Shown here: piece by piece, positions 8,175-17,952 of the stretch
How positions within the stretch are numbered: position 1 is the stretch's first letter
Layout: every line of letters begins with the position of its first letter
Virus record (IMG/VR): IMGVR_UViG_3300034111_001091
Coordinates: 1 to 37,969 of that record
Source of the DNA: a virus
Length of the DNA stretch: 37,969 nucleotides
Direction: 5' to 3' (one strand)
Translations under genes and position numbers: made by a program
The notes under the pieces: model-generated
Seen by the model: only the letters and a program-made list of their open reading frames with translations
What the model was told of the DNA's origin: nothing
Databases searched by the model: none

Positions 8175-10415
8175 ATGGCAGACGATTTCGCTGTGAGCCC
8201 GGAGGCCGTCCAGCGCGGGCGCTACGGGGTTGCGAGTGCGACGCCCGACGACTCGTCGGAAGCGTCAATGGTCGCCAACATCACCGGCTTGCCGCCGTCG
8301 CTCTTTGAGAAGTACTCCAAGGGTCCGACGGCGACGCTGATGCCCGCCGACCCGACGAAGGGCTACGCCACCCCATACTACGCGGCCTACACCAACGACG
8401 GCGACATCGCGGGCGCCGTGATGGTCGCCCCTGGCCAGAAGGTCCGCCTCGTCGACAAGATGACCGGCGACGTTGTGTTCGAGGGCATCGGCCCGGAAGG
8501 CGCGCAACTCGCCACCAGCGCGGCGAACGCCATCTCGCAGGACCTCGGGCGCACGGCGGCGTGGGCCATCCAGAAGCCGACCGACGAGGGCGGCTGGGTA
8601 TCCATGGCCGAGGAGCGGTGGGACCCGAAGAAGCAGAGCGCCCTAGGCAAACTGGCCGACATCGCGCTGCCGATCATCGGTGCTATCCTCATGCCGGTGA
8701 CAGGGGGCATGTCCGCCTTCCTCGCGGCTGGTCTCGGTTCGGCGGCGGGCTCGGCACTGTCGTCCGTCGCGCAAGGCCGCCCGCTGGACGAGACCATCAA
8801 GCGCGCCGCCATCGCGGGCGTGACCGCGGGCGTCGGGGCGAAGGTCGCGCCGATGCTTGGCAACGCGCTCGCCAACAGCACCAGCCCGGCAGGACAGGCG
8901 CTCTACACCGGCTACCGCGCTGTGATGAACCCGCTGAACGCCGGGGTCAACGCCGTGCGCGGGGCGGCAGGCACGGCGGGCAACGTCATCCAAGGCGGCC
9001 TGAACGCAGCAGGTGAACTCATCGTCACCCCGTCGGTGACGAGTGCATTGACGGGCGGCGCGCTCGGTTCGGTGGGTGGCAGTGCGGCAGCGAACACGCT
9101 GACGGGCTCCAGCGGCCAGAACGTCATGCAGGGCGGCACGGGCGCTGACACGCTTGGGACCGAAGTCTCGCCGGTTGATGTCACCGCCAGCAACGCGGAC
9201 GCCGTGACGGGCGGCGCCATCACCTCGGCGCTCGGCCCGAGCATCAACAGCCCCGTGAAGGTCGGCGACTACACCAAGGTGGGCGACGACTATACGACCG
9301 TCGACGAACTGAAGGTCACGCCGACGACCGACTCGCTCACGGGTGGCGCTATCGGCTCCAGCGTCGCCGATCTTGACCCAACGCAGATCGCTCAAGGCGT
9401 TGACAAGGCGATAGACACGGAGCCGGCGGACAAGGACCGCTCGTTCGTTGACAAGGCGCTGGACTGGGTCAAGGCCAACCCGCTTGACGCCGCCAACCTC
9501 GGCCTGACCCTGGTCGGCGGTATCGGCGGCGCGGCTTCCGGTGGCGGCACGGGCGGAGGCGGCATCCCGCCCGGGTTCGCGGCTGCGGGCACGCCGGGCT
9601 CGCTGTCCGACATCTTCCGCGCCAAGCTGCCGGCGCCCTCCGGGCCGTTCGCCGACCTGTCCGCTCGCAACGTCGCCATGACCCCTGAGCAGTGGAAGAC
9701 CTACGGCCAGCGGTCGGAGCAGTCGTTCTACAACAACGTGCCGCAGCGCCCGTCGGGTATCCTCCCGTCGCCGACCGGCTTTGCTGCCAACGTGACCCCG
9801 ACGCCTGATGTTCAGGTGGCGGGCGGCTACTGGCCTGAGCCGACCCCAGCCAGCGCCATAGACTTGGAGCGGGGGTTTTGGGAAGCTAACGAAAGGCAAC
9901 GCGCCGAGCGGGAGGGCAAGCCATACACTCCCTCAACCGGCGGCAAGTCCCTCGCCGCCAATCCGCTCGGTGTCGCGTCCAGCACGCCGACCGACAACAC
10001 TGGCCCGACCTTCTCTACGCCGATCCCCGACTACATGCGGGATGACGGCTTCGACCAAGCGCCGACCAACTCCGTGCCGTTCGCCGCCATGATTGACGCG
10101 CTGCGGGACCGCCGCCCGCTGCCGATGCCCGCGCCGTCCGCCGAGCCTGAGAAGTTCGCCAAGGGCGGCTTCGCCGTGCGCGGCATGGGCTCTGGCCGCG
10201 ACGACAAGATCCCCGCGCGACTGAGCGACGGCGAATACGTCATGGACGCGGAGACCGTGGCCCTGCTCGGCGACGGCTCGTCGGACTCCGGGGCAAAGCG
10301 CCTCGACGCCTTCCGCGCCAACATCCGCAAACACAAGGGCAAGAAACTCGCACGGGGCGAGTTCAGCGTGAACGCCAAGAAGCCCGAAGCCTACCTCAAA
10401 GGGGGACGTGCCTGA
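8175..10415 (+). CDS. Putative internal/ejection virion protein with hydrophobic glycine-rich segment
   Basis: A 746-residue protein starting at ATG 8175, two bases after the previous stop. Residues about 155-235 form an Ala/Gly-rich hydrophobic stretch (ALPIIGAILMPVTGG, AAGLGSAAGSALSSV) able to enter membranes, as in proteins that build an ejection channel. The middle is low-complexity Gly/Ser/Thr. The C-terminus has a motif common in marine and freshwater podovirus structural proteins: RLSDGEYVMDAETVALLGDG, then KRLDAFRANIRKHKGKKLA. Position after the tail proteins and before three further large internal proteins supports the ejection role, but no named family covers the whole length. Confidence 0.65.
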   Translation: MADDFAVSPEAVQRGRYGVASATPDDSSEASMVANITGLPPSLFEKYSKGPTATLMPADPTKGYATPYYAAYTNDGDIAGAVMVAPGQKVRLVDKMTGDVVFEGIGPEGAQLATSAANAISQDLGRTAAWAIQKPTDEGGWVSMAEERWDPKKQSALGKLADIALPIIGAILMPVTGGMSAFLAAGLGSAAGSALSSVAQGRPLDETIKRAAIAGVTAGVGAKVAPMLGNALANSTSPAGQALYTGYRAVMNPLNAGVNAVRGAAGTAGNVIQGGLNAAGELIVTPSVTSALTGGALGSVGGSAAANTLTGSSGQNVMQGGTGADTLGTEVSPVDVTASNADAVTGGAITSALGPSINSPVKVGDYTKVGDDYTTVDELKVTPTTDSLTGGAIGSSVADLDPTQIAQGVDKAIDTEPADKDRSFVDKALDWVKANPLDAANLGLTLVGGIGGAASGGGTGGGGIPPGFAAAGTPGSLSDIFRAKLPAPSGPFADLSARNVAMTPEQWKTYGQRSEQSFYNNVPQRPSGILPSPTGFAANVTPTPDVQVAGGYWPEPTPASAIDLERGFWEANERQRAEREGKPYTPSTGGKSLAANPLGVASSTPTDNTGPTFSTPIPDYMRDDGFDQAPTNSVPFAAMIDALRDRRPLPMPAPSAEPEKFAKGGFAVRGMGSGRDDKIPARLSDGEYVMDAETVALLGDGSSDSGAKRLDAFRANIRKHKGKKLARGEFSVNAKKPEAYLKGGRA

Positions 10416-10416
10416 C

Positions 10417-11454
10417 ATGGCCGACGAAACCGGACTGACCAGCTTCTTGAACAGCGGCAACGTGAACGTCGTGCCGTCCGCCAGCACGACGCAGACCGTG
10501 CTGCCGGAGTGGTACACGAATTACGGGATGCAGATTCTGGCCAACCAGAACGCGCTGATGGACGCCCCGTACCAGACCTACCAGGGTCCTCGCGTCGCGG
10601 GGTTCACGCCCGACCAGCAGGCCGGATTTGACGCCACCAAGGACGCGGCGTTTTCCTACCAGCCCGGCCTGAACGCGGCTCAGGGCGCCACAGCGGGCCT
10701 GATGAACGCGCCGGGCGGCCTTGAGACCGCACAACCCTACCTGAGCCGCGCCGGCCAGACGTCGGCGTCTCAGGTGCAGCAGTACATGAACCCCTACCAA
10801 GACGCGGTGGTCAACCGCATCGGGGAACTCGGCGCTCGCACCCTGCGTGAGCAAATCCTGCCGGAGATCAGCGACCGCTTCATCAAGTCGGGGCAGTTCG
10901 GCGGGTCGCGTCAGGCCGAGATGATCGGTCGGGGCATCCGCGACACGATGGAGGGCATCACGGCCAAGCAGGCCGAAGCCCTGTCGACCGGCTACACCGG
11001 AGCCCTGAGCGCGGCGAATACCGACCTGTCGCGCATCGGCAACCTCGCCGGGACCGCCGGGTCTCTCGGTGCGGGCGACATCGCCTCTCGCCGCGCCACC
11101 GCCGCGCAGATGGGCGACATGGCGGCTCGCCAGCAGAGCCTCGGGCTCACCGGCGCCGGAGCCCTGTCCAGCATCGGCGACAAGCAGCGCGAGATGGATC
11201 AGGCGAACCTTGACGTCGCCTACCAAGACTTCCTCAAGCAGCAGGGCTACCCGCAGGAGCAGATCGACAAGGCGGTCGCCACGATGCAAGGTGTCAAGGG
11301 CGCCGTGCCGACCGGAACCCTGCAATACGGCTACGGGCCGGAAGGCGCGACGCAGAAGCCGCCTGAGCCGACTGACGCTCAGAAGTTGGCCACGCTGGTC
11401 GGCACCGGGCTCACGGTGGCCGAGGCGTGGAAGAAGATTTTCGGAGGCCCGTGA
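10417..11454 (+). CDS. Putative virion/ejection protein, Gln/Ala-rich
   Basis: A 345-residue protein. ATG 10417 is preferred because the GGGGG at 10401-10405 is well spaced from it and too close to the alternative GTG at 10408, which overlaps the previous stop. It begins with a Pro/Tyr-rich part (YQTYQGPRVAGFTPDQQAGF), then a long helical Ala/Gln/Arg-rich region (ISDRFIKSGQFGGSRQAEMI) and a Gly-Pro-rich tail. No membrane helix or enzyme motif is seen. Its place inside the string of internal proteins suggests a component of the ejected complex. Confidence 0.65.
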   Translation: MADETGLTSFLNSGNVNVVPSASTTQTVLPEWYTNYGMQILANQNALMDAPYQTYQGPRVAGFTPDQQAGFDATKDAAFSYQPGLNAAQGATAGLMNAPGGLETAQPYLSRAGQTSASQVQQYMNPYQDAVVNRIGELGARTLREQILPEISDRFIKSGQFGGSRQAEMIGRGIRDTMEGITAKQAEALSTGYTGALSAANTDLSRIGNLAGTAGSLGAGDIASRRATAAQMGDMAARQQSLGLTGAGALSSIGDKQREMDQANLDVAYQDFLKQQGYPQEQIDKAVATMQGVKGAVPTGTLQYGYGPEGATQKPPEPTDAQKLATLVGTGLTVAEAWKKIFGGP

Positions 11455-12848
11455 TGGAAAACGAAGAACTGGGCGCCCTGTCCGCGGTGGCCGGCAGCGA
11501 GGAGGAACTCACGCCGGAAATGCTCAGGAACCCCCTCGCCGTCATCAACTACGCAGAGGGGCTGAGGAAGAAGCGGTACGACGAGTACGCCGAGCGGCTC
11601 AAGGCGGCGCGCATGGTGCAGCAGGCTCCGGTGCAGTCGAACATGTCGCGACTGGCCAGCGCGCTGATGGCCGCCGGCGCACCGAACGCCGCTCGCTCCA
11701 ACTGGGTCGCCCTGCAACAGGGCGTTGAGAACTGGAACAAGAGCGGCGCGACGCAAGAAGCCGAGGCGCTGAAGCAACGGCAACTTGCCGCTGCTGACGA
11801 AGCCGAACTGGCCAAGGCGCAGTTTGAGATGGGCGGTGAGCGGGAGAAGCTGCTGCTAAAGTACGGTGAGCCGCCGAAGCAGATCGCGGGTTACACCGCG
11901 CAGACGCAGGTCATCAACGGCGACCCCTACGTAATCTACGCGCCCAAAGATCCCGCATCCGGCCTTAAGCCCTTCTCCGTGAAGGCACCCCCCGGCAGCG
12001 CACCTACGCCGCAAGAACCTGGCGCTGCGCCTGCAACCCCGGCGCAGGCCGGCGCGGTGGTCGCGGGTGCTCGTCCGACAGGCAAGCCGATCTCGCAGGC
12101 TGAGTTCTTGGCTCTGCCGCCCGATCAGCGTGCAGGCGTGGAGTTCATGGACGCGACGGGCGCGGTCAAGCGCGGCACGTCCACCGGCGGCACTGTCGAT
12201 GTGGCGCCCGCCGAAGTGCGCCCCGCCACCCGCGAGGAGGCGATGGCGCGCGGCTTCTTCAACGGCACGATGGAGGGCACCAAGTTCGTCCCGGCGGCCA
12301 CCGACGAGACGAACCGCGTGCCGGACATCTCGGCCCTCGACGCCGACGTGAACCGGATCGACGCCAACATCAATGACATGCGCGCTCTGCAAAAGGCGCT
12401 GCGTGACGTTGTTCCGCTGATCAACAGTTCAACCGTTGGCCTCGGAGGCTTTATCGGCGCGTTTGTTCCGGGCACCCCGGCCTATAAACTGGCTAGCACC
12501 CTAAAAGACTACATCGGCGGCAACATCGCTTTCGACGCGCTGCAAAACATGCGCGTGAACAGCCCCACCGGCGGCGCCCTTGGCAACGTAGCCATCGAGG
12601 AACTGCGGGCACTCAAGCAGAGCGCGGGCAACCTCAACCCGAACGCGGGCGAGGAGTCCCTGCGGCGCGGTGTGCTTGACGTGCTTGCCAAGTACGACGC
12701 TTACATCCGCGCCGCCCAGCAGCAGATGGGCATCCGACAGCAACTCAAGAGCGACGTGCTGAAAGCGCGCAACTTGGGCGTGGTGGCGCCATCCGCTCCT
12801 GCGAGTGCGCCCATTAAGTACGACCGGGAAGGCAACAGGATTCGCTAA
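11454..12848 (+). CDS. Putative internal virion protein, Ala-rich
   Basis: A 464-residue protein. ATG 11454 overlaps the previous stop (TGATG) and has GGAGG six bases upstream, so longer versions starting earlier are unlikely. It is helical and Ala/Gln/Glu-rich, with coiled-coil-like stretches (ALKQRQLAAADEAELAKAQF) and a Pro/Ala-rich linker near residues 170-200. The C-terminal about 160 residues are a compact helical domain (DINANINDMRALQKAL-type start) with LGGFIGAFVPGTPAYKLAS. No catalytic residues are seen. Its context between two ejection-type proteins is the main basis for the call. Confidence 0.65.
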   Translation: MENEELGALSAVAGSEEELTPEMLRNPLAVINYAEGLRKKRYDEYAERLKAARMVQQAPVQSNMSRLASALMAAGAPNAARSNWVALQQGVENWNKSGATQEAEALKQRQLAAADEAELAKAQFEMGGEREKLLLKYGEPPKQIAGYTAQTQVINGDPYVIYAPKDPASGLKPFSVKAPPGSAPTPQEPGAAPATPAQAGAVVAGARPTGKPISQAEFLALPPDQRAGVEFMDATGAVKRGTSTGGTVDVAPAEVRPATREEAMARGFFNGTMEGTKFVPAATDETNRVPDISALDADVNRIDANINDMRALQKALRDVVPLINSSTVGLGGFIGAFVPGTPAYKLASTLKDYIGGNIAFDALQNMRVNSPTGGALGNVAIEELRALKQSAGNLNPNAGEESLRRGVLDVLAKYDAYIRAAQQQMGIRQQLKSDVLKARNLGVVAPSAPASAPIKYDREGNRIR

Positions 12849-15800
12849 TGCCTATTCGCGCCCAAGCCGCCGACGGATCCATTCACGAGTTTCCAGACGA
12901 CACGCCGCCCGAGGTCGTCGACCGGGCCATGAAAGCCTATGCGCAGAGCAGCGGTGAGCCTCGCCGGCTCGACCCCGAGGCCGAGCGCAAGCAAGTCCCC
13001 GACTTCCCCAAGACCGATAGCCCGGAGACGGTTCTCGGCGCGGGCGGCGAGCCCGGTGGCGACTACCTGAACTACAGCCTTGACCGTGCGATACAGGACA
13101 TCGGCGGCAGCGTCGCGGCGGGAGACCGCTATCGGCAGGATGTTAGCCGGGCCGTGCGCGAGATGTCGCTGCGCCCGCCGACCACGGAGGAGCGCCTCCA
13201 GCCGGCCAAGTCTACGCCGGTGCAGTTCGAGAAGCCTGGCGCCCTGAAGTCCGCCGCCGTCGGCGCGGGCGAGAACATCGGCGCGGGCGCCGGCGCGCTT
13301 GCTGGCGCGGGTGCCGGAGCGGCCATAGGTACCCCCGCCGGACCCCCCGGCATACTCGCGGGCACTCTGATCGGCGGCCTCGTCGGCGGCGTAGGCGGTC
13401 ACTTCGGCCAACGGAAGCTGGAATCGTCCATGCTGTCGGACGAGGTGCTGAACGCCCTCCAGCTTCAGCGCAAGCAAGCCGCCGAGGAGCACCCGCTGTC
13501 GTACTTCGCAGGCAGCAGCCTGCCGAGCCTTCTCACCGGGCGCCCGACGCTCAAGCCCGGCGCGCTGGTGGCTGGCGCTGGCCTCGGTGGTCTGTTTGAG
13601 GTGGGGGGCCAGACGCTTCGGGGCGAGGGCTATGATCCGGGGAAGATCGGCATCGCCACCCTCACGGGGGGCCTCGGCGCGGAGTCAAACCGCTTCGGGC
13701 AGGCAGTCTTCGGCACGGCGCCCACCGCCTTGCAGCGCCAACTCATGGACTCCGAGCAGCCCCTCGCGGTGTCGCAAGCCGCCGTTGAGGCCGCCCAGCG
13801 AGCCGGCGTTGAGCCCTCGCCCGCCATGATCATTCCCGAGGGCGACCTGGTCCGTAGCGTCGGGGCGACCGGCGTCAACCCGACCGCCGCGACTACGCTG
13901 CGCACTGCGGGCACAAACATCGGCGCTCAGTCAAACCGCATGGCGGGCGAGACCGCCAGTCTGCTCTACCCGGACCAGCCGAACGTCACGGCCCAGGCCA
14001 TCCTCGACGAGGCCGATGCGCTGAAGAAGGAGTTGCGTCAAAAGTACCTCGTGTCCAAGGAAGAGAAGCGCGCCGCTGCCGAGGCCACCCCTGCCCGGGT
14101 TGAAAAAGCGTCCGAAGGCGTGCTTCCTGAAACCCGCGGCGGAGCGCCTGCCGCCTACACCGAACTGCAAGCCCAGCGCGACGCCGCGCAGTCCAACTTC
14201 AGGCGGCTCTACGACGAGGCGGAGGCGGCTGGCGACGTTGCGCTGCCCGACGATTACGCCCCGGCTATCGCCGACGAGTTGGCCGCGACTGCCAAGTCGT
14301 ATGCGGGCACACTTGAGGCCGGCGAGGCCCCGGCCACCGAGCGCATCGTCGCCAAGGTGGCCAAGGCGCTTGAGGAGCGCGGTCGTCTGACTTTTGCGGA
14401 TATCAACAGCCTGCGGCGCCAGCTTCAGCCGGTTACGCGCCAAGGGGACACCGACGCCACCGCCGCCGGCAATGTCATCCGAAAGATCGACGAGATCGAG
14501 GACCGGCTGTTTGACTCCGGCTGGTTCGGCGACTCGGACGTCGTCCAGAAGTGGCGCACCGCCAATCAGGCTCGGCGCGAGTTCGGCCAAAACTGGCAGA
14601 ACAACGTCTTCGAGCGGATCCTCGCGGGCCAGGACCCGCAGGCCATGACCGTGACGATGTTCGGCACCCCCTCCGGGCCTCCGGTGCGTGGCCCGAACCG
14701 CGCTTCGGACATCACCGCCGTCATGGAGCGTCTCACACCCGAGGCGCAGGACGCCGTCCGTCAGGACGCCATGGACCGACTGTTCAGTAAGGATGTAGGC
14801 AAGTCCTCCTTCGGCAAGGCGTTCCGCAAATGGGAGCGCGAGAACCCGGAACTGGCTCGCGTGCTTGTGCCACAAGAGGCACGGGACGCCGTCTTGCGGG
14901 CTCGCGGCGACATCGCCACCGCACAGCGCGACCTTCGGCAGGCCACTCTGGCCGAGCGCAAGGCGCAACGCGAACTCACTGAGGGGTCGCAGCAAGCCGC
15001 ACAGACGGCGGCGCCGGTCGCGCTCGGGCAAGACTTTATGCGCATCAACAACCTGGACTTCGTCCGGGGGCTGGAGGGGCTTGATGGCGCTCAACTGAGC
15101 CGCGCCAAGATTGGCGCCCGGCAGGTCGTCAGGGATGCTATCCGGCGGCCACAGGACTCACAGGCGCTTCTCGCCAACCTGGCGGAGAACGAGACGGCGC
15201 AGGCCAACCTGCGCAGCCTGCTCGGCGACGCCGCCGACGACCTGATCGTCCAAGCCAAGGCGGCCACGCATGTGCTGGACCGCGCCGCCGACCTGCAAGG
15301 ACTGGCCCGAGGCGCACAGCGCCGTGGTCCCGAAGCCAGTGAGGAGGGCGGCAACGTCGTGCCACAAGGCGTGGCGTTTCGTCGAGGGGCGAGCGGGGTG
15401 GACATAACGATCTTCGCCACGGCGATGAACAACCTGAGCCGGATGCTGACCGCCCGTGGCGTCACCCGGGCCGAGGCCATTGAACTGGCAGACGCGCTGC
15501 TTGACCCGAACCGCACGGACGAGGTGGTCAAGCAACTGGAAGCGCAGGTCGGCATGAGCACGGCGCAACTGGCGGCTCGCCGCGCCCGCGCGTTCCACGC
15601 GGATACTGCCCGTCGTGTCGGTGCGCAGACCGGGGTGCAGACGATCCAAGCCCTGCAACCGAACACCGAGACGCCGAGAGTTGAAGGCCGGCTTCCTGAA
15701 GAGGGGCCGGAGTCCGAGCCGCCCCCTGCCGAGGAGGTCGCCACTTTCACCTCGCTCACGGCGCCGACGCGGGAAGCTGCCGTCCAGATGGTCACGAACA

Positions 15801-16594
15801 CTGAACTGCCCGCCGAGCGCGCGGCGGAACTCGCTGTCCCGATCATCGCGCACCAGGAGGTCGAAGGCACCGGCGACAACCCGAGGTCGACGGCGGCGGG
15901 CTACGGTCAGTTCATCGACAGCACCTTCATCGCCGTTTACAAAAAGACTTTCCCGCAAGAGGCTCAGGGGCTGACCGACAAGCAGATTCTCGCCAAGCGC
16001 GGCACCGGCGTTGAGCCGCCCATGATGCTCCGGCACACGCAGGACAACGTGGACCTGCTGGTCAAGAACGGGCTTCGGCTTACGCCGCAAAACATCTACG
16101 CCATGCATCACATGGGCGAAGGCGGTGGCGTTGGGCTTCTGCGCGCCAGACCCGACCAGCCCGCCGAACAGGTGCTGGGTTCAGACACCATAGCGGCCAA
16201 CCCGCAGTTTGCCGGCAAGACCGTCGCGCAGGTCAAGGACTGGCTTGCCGAGCACGCAGCTAAGGGCGTCCCTCTGGCCAAGCGCGAGGGCGGCATCGTG
16301 CGTGACGCGGCAGGGCCGGTGGTTCAAGGCAACATCGACCTGCACAACCGGCCTGTGGTCAAGAACCCCGACGGCTCGATCAGCACCGTGCGCTCTATCA
16401 CCGTGGGCTTCGGGGACAAGACCTATGTCCTGCCGACAGTGGTGGGTGGCAAGGTCGTCGGCGACGAGGAGGCCATCGCTCACTTCAGGAAGACGGGCGA
16501 GCATCTCGGCGCTTTCAAGCGGCTTGAGGACGCCGAGGCTTACTCCCAGCGGCTCCATCAGGAGCAGGCTGCCGAGTACGCTCCGCAGAACTAG
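12848..16594 (+). CDS. Giant ejection protein with lytic transglycosylase-like domain
   Basis: A 1248-residue protein starting at ATG 12848, which shares its A with the previous TAA. An Ala/Gly-rich hydrophobic segment lies at about residues 137-185. Long Ala/Glu/Arg-rich helices fill the middle. At about 990-1110 there is a transglycosylase/lysozyme-like region: an IIAHQEVEGTGDNPRSTAAG start, GQFIDSTF, then IYAMHHMGEGGGVGLLRA. The last about 85 residues are a separate small domain (NPDGSISTVRSITVGFG, then VVGDEEAIAHFRKTGEHLG) often seen at the ends of phage structural proteins. This resembles T7 gp16, which locally opens peptidoglycan during DNA entry. The stop shares CTAG with the stop of the convergent helicase gene. 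Confidence 0.75.
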   Translation: MPIRAQAADGSIHEFPDDTPPEVVDRAMKAYAQSSGEPRRLDPEAERKQVPDFPKTDSPETVLGAGGEPGGDYLNYSLDRAIQDIGGSVAAGDRYRQDVSRAVREMSLRPPTTEERLQPAKSTPVQFEKPGALKSAAVGAGENIGAGAGALAGAGAGAAIGTPAGPPGILAGTLIGGLVGGVGGHFGQRKLESSMLSDEVLNALQLQRKQAAEEHPLSYFAGSSLPSLLTGRPTLKPGALVAGAGLGGLFEVGGQTLRGEGYDPGKIGIATLTGGLGAESNRFGQAVFGTAPTALQRQLMDSEQPLAVSQAAVEAAQRAGVEPSPAMIIPEGDLVRSVGATGVNPTAATTLRTAGTNIGAQSNRMAGETASLLYPDQPNVTAQAILDEADALKKELRQKYLVSKEEKRAAAEATPARVEKASEGVLPETRGGAPAAYTELQAQRDAAQSNFRRLYDEAEAAGDVALPDDYAPAIADELAATAKSYAGTLEAGEAPATERIVAKVAKALEERGRLTFADINSLRRQLQPVTRQGDTDATAAGNVIRKIDEIEDRLFDSGWFGDSDVVQKWRTANQARREFGQNWQNNVFERILAGQDPQAMTVTMFGTPSGPPVRGPNRASDITAVMERLTPEAQDAVRQDAMDRLFSKDVGKSSFGKAFRKWERENPELARVLVPQEARDAVLRARGDIATAQRDLRQATLAERKAQRELTEGSQQAAQTAAPVALGQDFMRINNLDFVRGLEGLDGAQLSRAKIGARQVVRDAIRRPQDSQALLANLAENETAQANLRSLLGDAADDLIVQAKAATHVLDRAADLQGLARGAQRRGPEASEEGGNVVPQGVAFRRGASGVDITIFATAMNNLSRMLTARGVTRAEAIELADALLDPNRTDEVVKQLEAQVGMSTAQLAARRARAFHADTARRVGAQTGVQTIQALQPNTETPRVEGRLPEEGPESEPPPAEEVATFTSLTAPTREAAVQMVTNTELPAERAAELAVPIIAHQEVEGTGDNPRSTAAGYGQFIDSTFIAVYKKTFPQEAQGLTDKQILAKRGTGVEPPMMLRHTQDNVDLLVKNGLRLTPQNIYAMHHMGEGGGVGLLRARPDQPAEQVLGSDTIAANPQFAGKTVAQVKDWLAEHAAKGVPLAKREGGIVRDAAGPVVQGNIDLHNRPVVKNPDGSISTVRSITVGFGDKTYVLPTVVGGKVVGDEEAIAHFRKTGEHLGAFKRLEDAEAYSQRLHQEQAAEYAPQN

Positions 16595-17952
16595 GCCGCC
16601 CGGCGCTTCATAGCCTCAAGCAGCACGTCCTGCACACTGCGCTTGTTGACGAGTCGGTCCAGCACCATCGCGTCCACCGTCCCCCGGGCGAGGATGTAGT
16701 GGATAAAGACAGGCCGGTCGTAGCCCGACTGCTTCTGGCGCTGCGGGCCGATCCGCTCGATGATCTGGTCGTGTTCCTCAAGGTTCCAGTTCAGGCCGAA
16801 GAACGCGAGGATGTTGCCGCCGTCCTGTAGGTTCAGGCCGTGGCCCGCTGACGCCGGATGCGCGACCAGCACCGGGATGCGCCCAGCGTTCCAGTCCACA
16901 ATCGTCTGCGGGTTGTCGTCCAGCGGCTTGGCCCCTGGAACCGCAGCGAGGATCCGCGCCAGATCGCTCTTGAAGTTGTAGGCGACCAGCACGGGCATCC
17001 CGTTGGCCTCCTCCACCACGCTCTTGAGCGCGTCGATCTTCTCGTCATGCACGACGGCCCACGAGCCGTCCTCCTTGTAGACCGCGCCGTTCGACAACTG
17101 GAGGCACTTGCTGGTGCGCACCGCAGCGTTCACGGCCTCCACGCCCTCGCCCTCGATGAGCGCCCACATGTCGCGCTCCATCTCCTCGTAGGTCTTGCGC
17201 GCGTCCTTCGGCAACTCGACCTCGATCACGTTGCGGATCGGCTCGTCGACGTCCAGCCCCTTGACCGTCAGGCACACGTCCTTGAGCCGGTCCTCAATCT
17301 CTGCCTGCGCGAACTCACGAGGCTGGAGGCTGTAACCGTCCCAGCCCTTGGTGAACCAGCGCGCCTCGAACGCCGAGAACGTGCGGCCCAGCCGCTCGCC
17401 GCGGTCGACGAACCAGACCTGGCCCCACAGATCCTTGAGCCCGTTCGGCGCCGGCGTGCCCGTCAGGCCGATGAACCGGCGCGACTTGGTGTGCGCCACC
17501 TTGGCCAGCGCCCGCGCCCGCGAGCCGCCCTGCCGGGTGCGGTACCCCTTGAGTTTCGAGACCTCGTCTGCAATCACCGTCTTGAACGGCCAGCCCTCGC
17601 CGTAGTGCGCGACGAGCCAAGGCACGTTGTCGTAGTTGGTGGCGTAGATGTCAGCAGGAAGGCGCAGGGCGGCCTCCCGCTGCTTGGCGGTGCCCAACAC
17701 CGGCACGACCCTTAGCGCCTGCGTGTGAGCCCATTTGGCGGCTTCCTGTGGCCATGTGCTGCTCACCACCCGCTTGGGGGCCAGCACCAGCGCGGGGAAC
17801 ACCTCCTCGACCGTGTCCAGCGCGCTCAGGGCCGTCAGCACCGTGACCGTCTTGCCCCCGCCCATCGGCATCCACAGGACGCTGCGGCGCAGGTTGTAGA
17901 GGTGGTCAAGGGCCTCGCGCTGGTAGTCGTGCGGCGTGAAGGTGCGGGTCAA
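16591..17952 (-). CDS. SF2/SNF2-type DNA helicase or translocase
   Basis: A 453-residue protein. Walker A is GGGKT (31-35), motif II is ADEVS (about 128-132) in place of DEAH, and motif III is LTGTP (163-167). C-terminal helicase motifs include NLQDGGNILAFFGLNW and HDQIIERIGPQRQ, the latter replacing the usual Q-x-x-G-R-x-x-R. This is the form common in phage SNF2-like helicases located next to family A polymerases. It likely remodels DNA or protein-DNA complexes during replication or recombination. The GTG/ATG-type overlap with the upstream enzyme gene (17949) places it at the end of the leftward operon. Its stop overlaps that of the ejection protein, leaving no room for an ordinary intergenic terminator. 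Confidence 0.9.
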   Translation of the reverse strand: MTRTFTPHDYQREALDHLYNLRRSVLWMPMGGGKTVTVLTALSALDTVEEVFPALVLAPKRVVSSTWPQEAAKWAHTQALRVVPVLGTAKQREAALRLPADIYATNYDNVPWLVAHYGEGWPFKTVIADEVSKLKGYRTRQGGSRARALAKVAHTKSRRFIGLTGTPAPNGLKDLWGQVWFVDRGERLGRTFSAFEARWFTKGWDGYSLQPREFAQAEIEDRLKDVCLTVKGLDVDEPIRNVIEVELPKDARKTYEEMERDMWALIEGEGVEAVNAAVRTSKCLQLSNGAVYKEDGSWAVVHDEKIDALKSVVEEANGMPVLVAYNFKSDLARILAAVPGAKPLDDNPQTIVDWNAGRIPVLVAHPASAGHGLNLQDGGNILAFFGLNWNLEEHDQIIERIGPQRQKQSGYDRPVFIHYILARGTVDAMVLDRLVNKRSVQDVLLEAMKRRAA

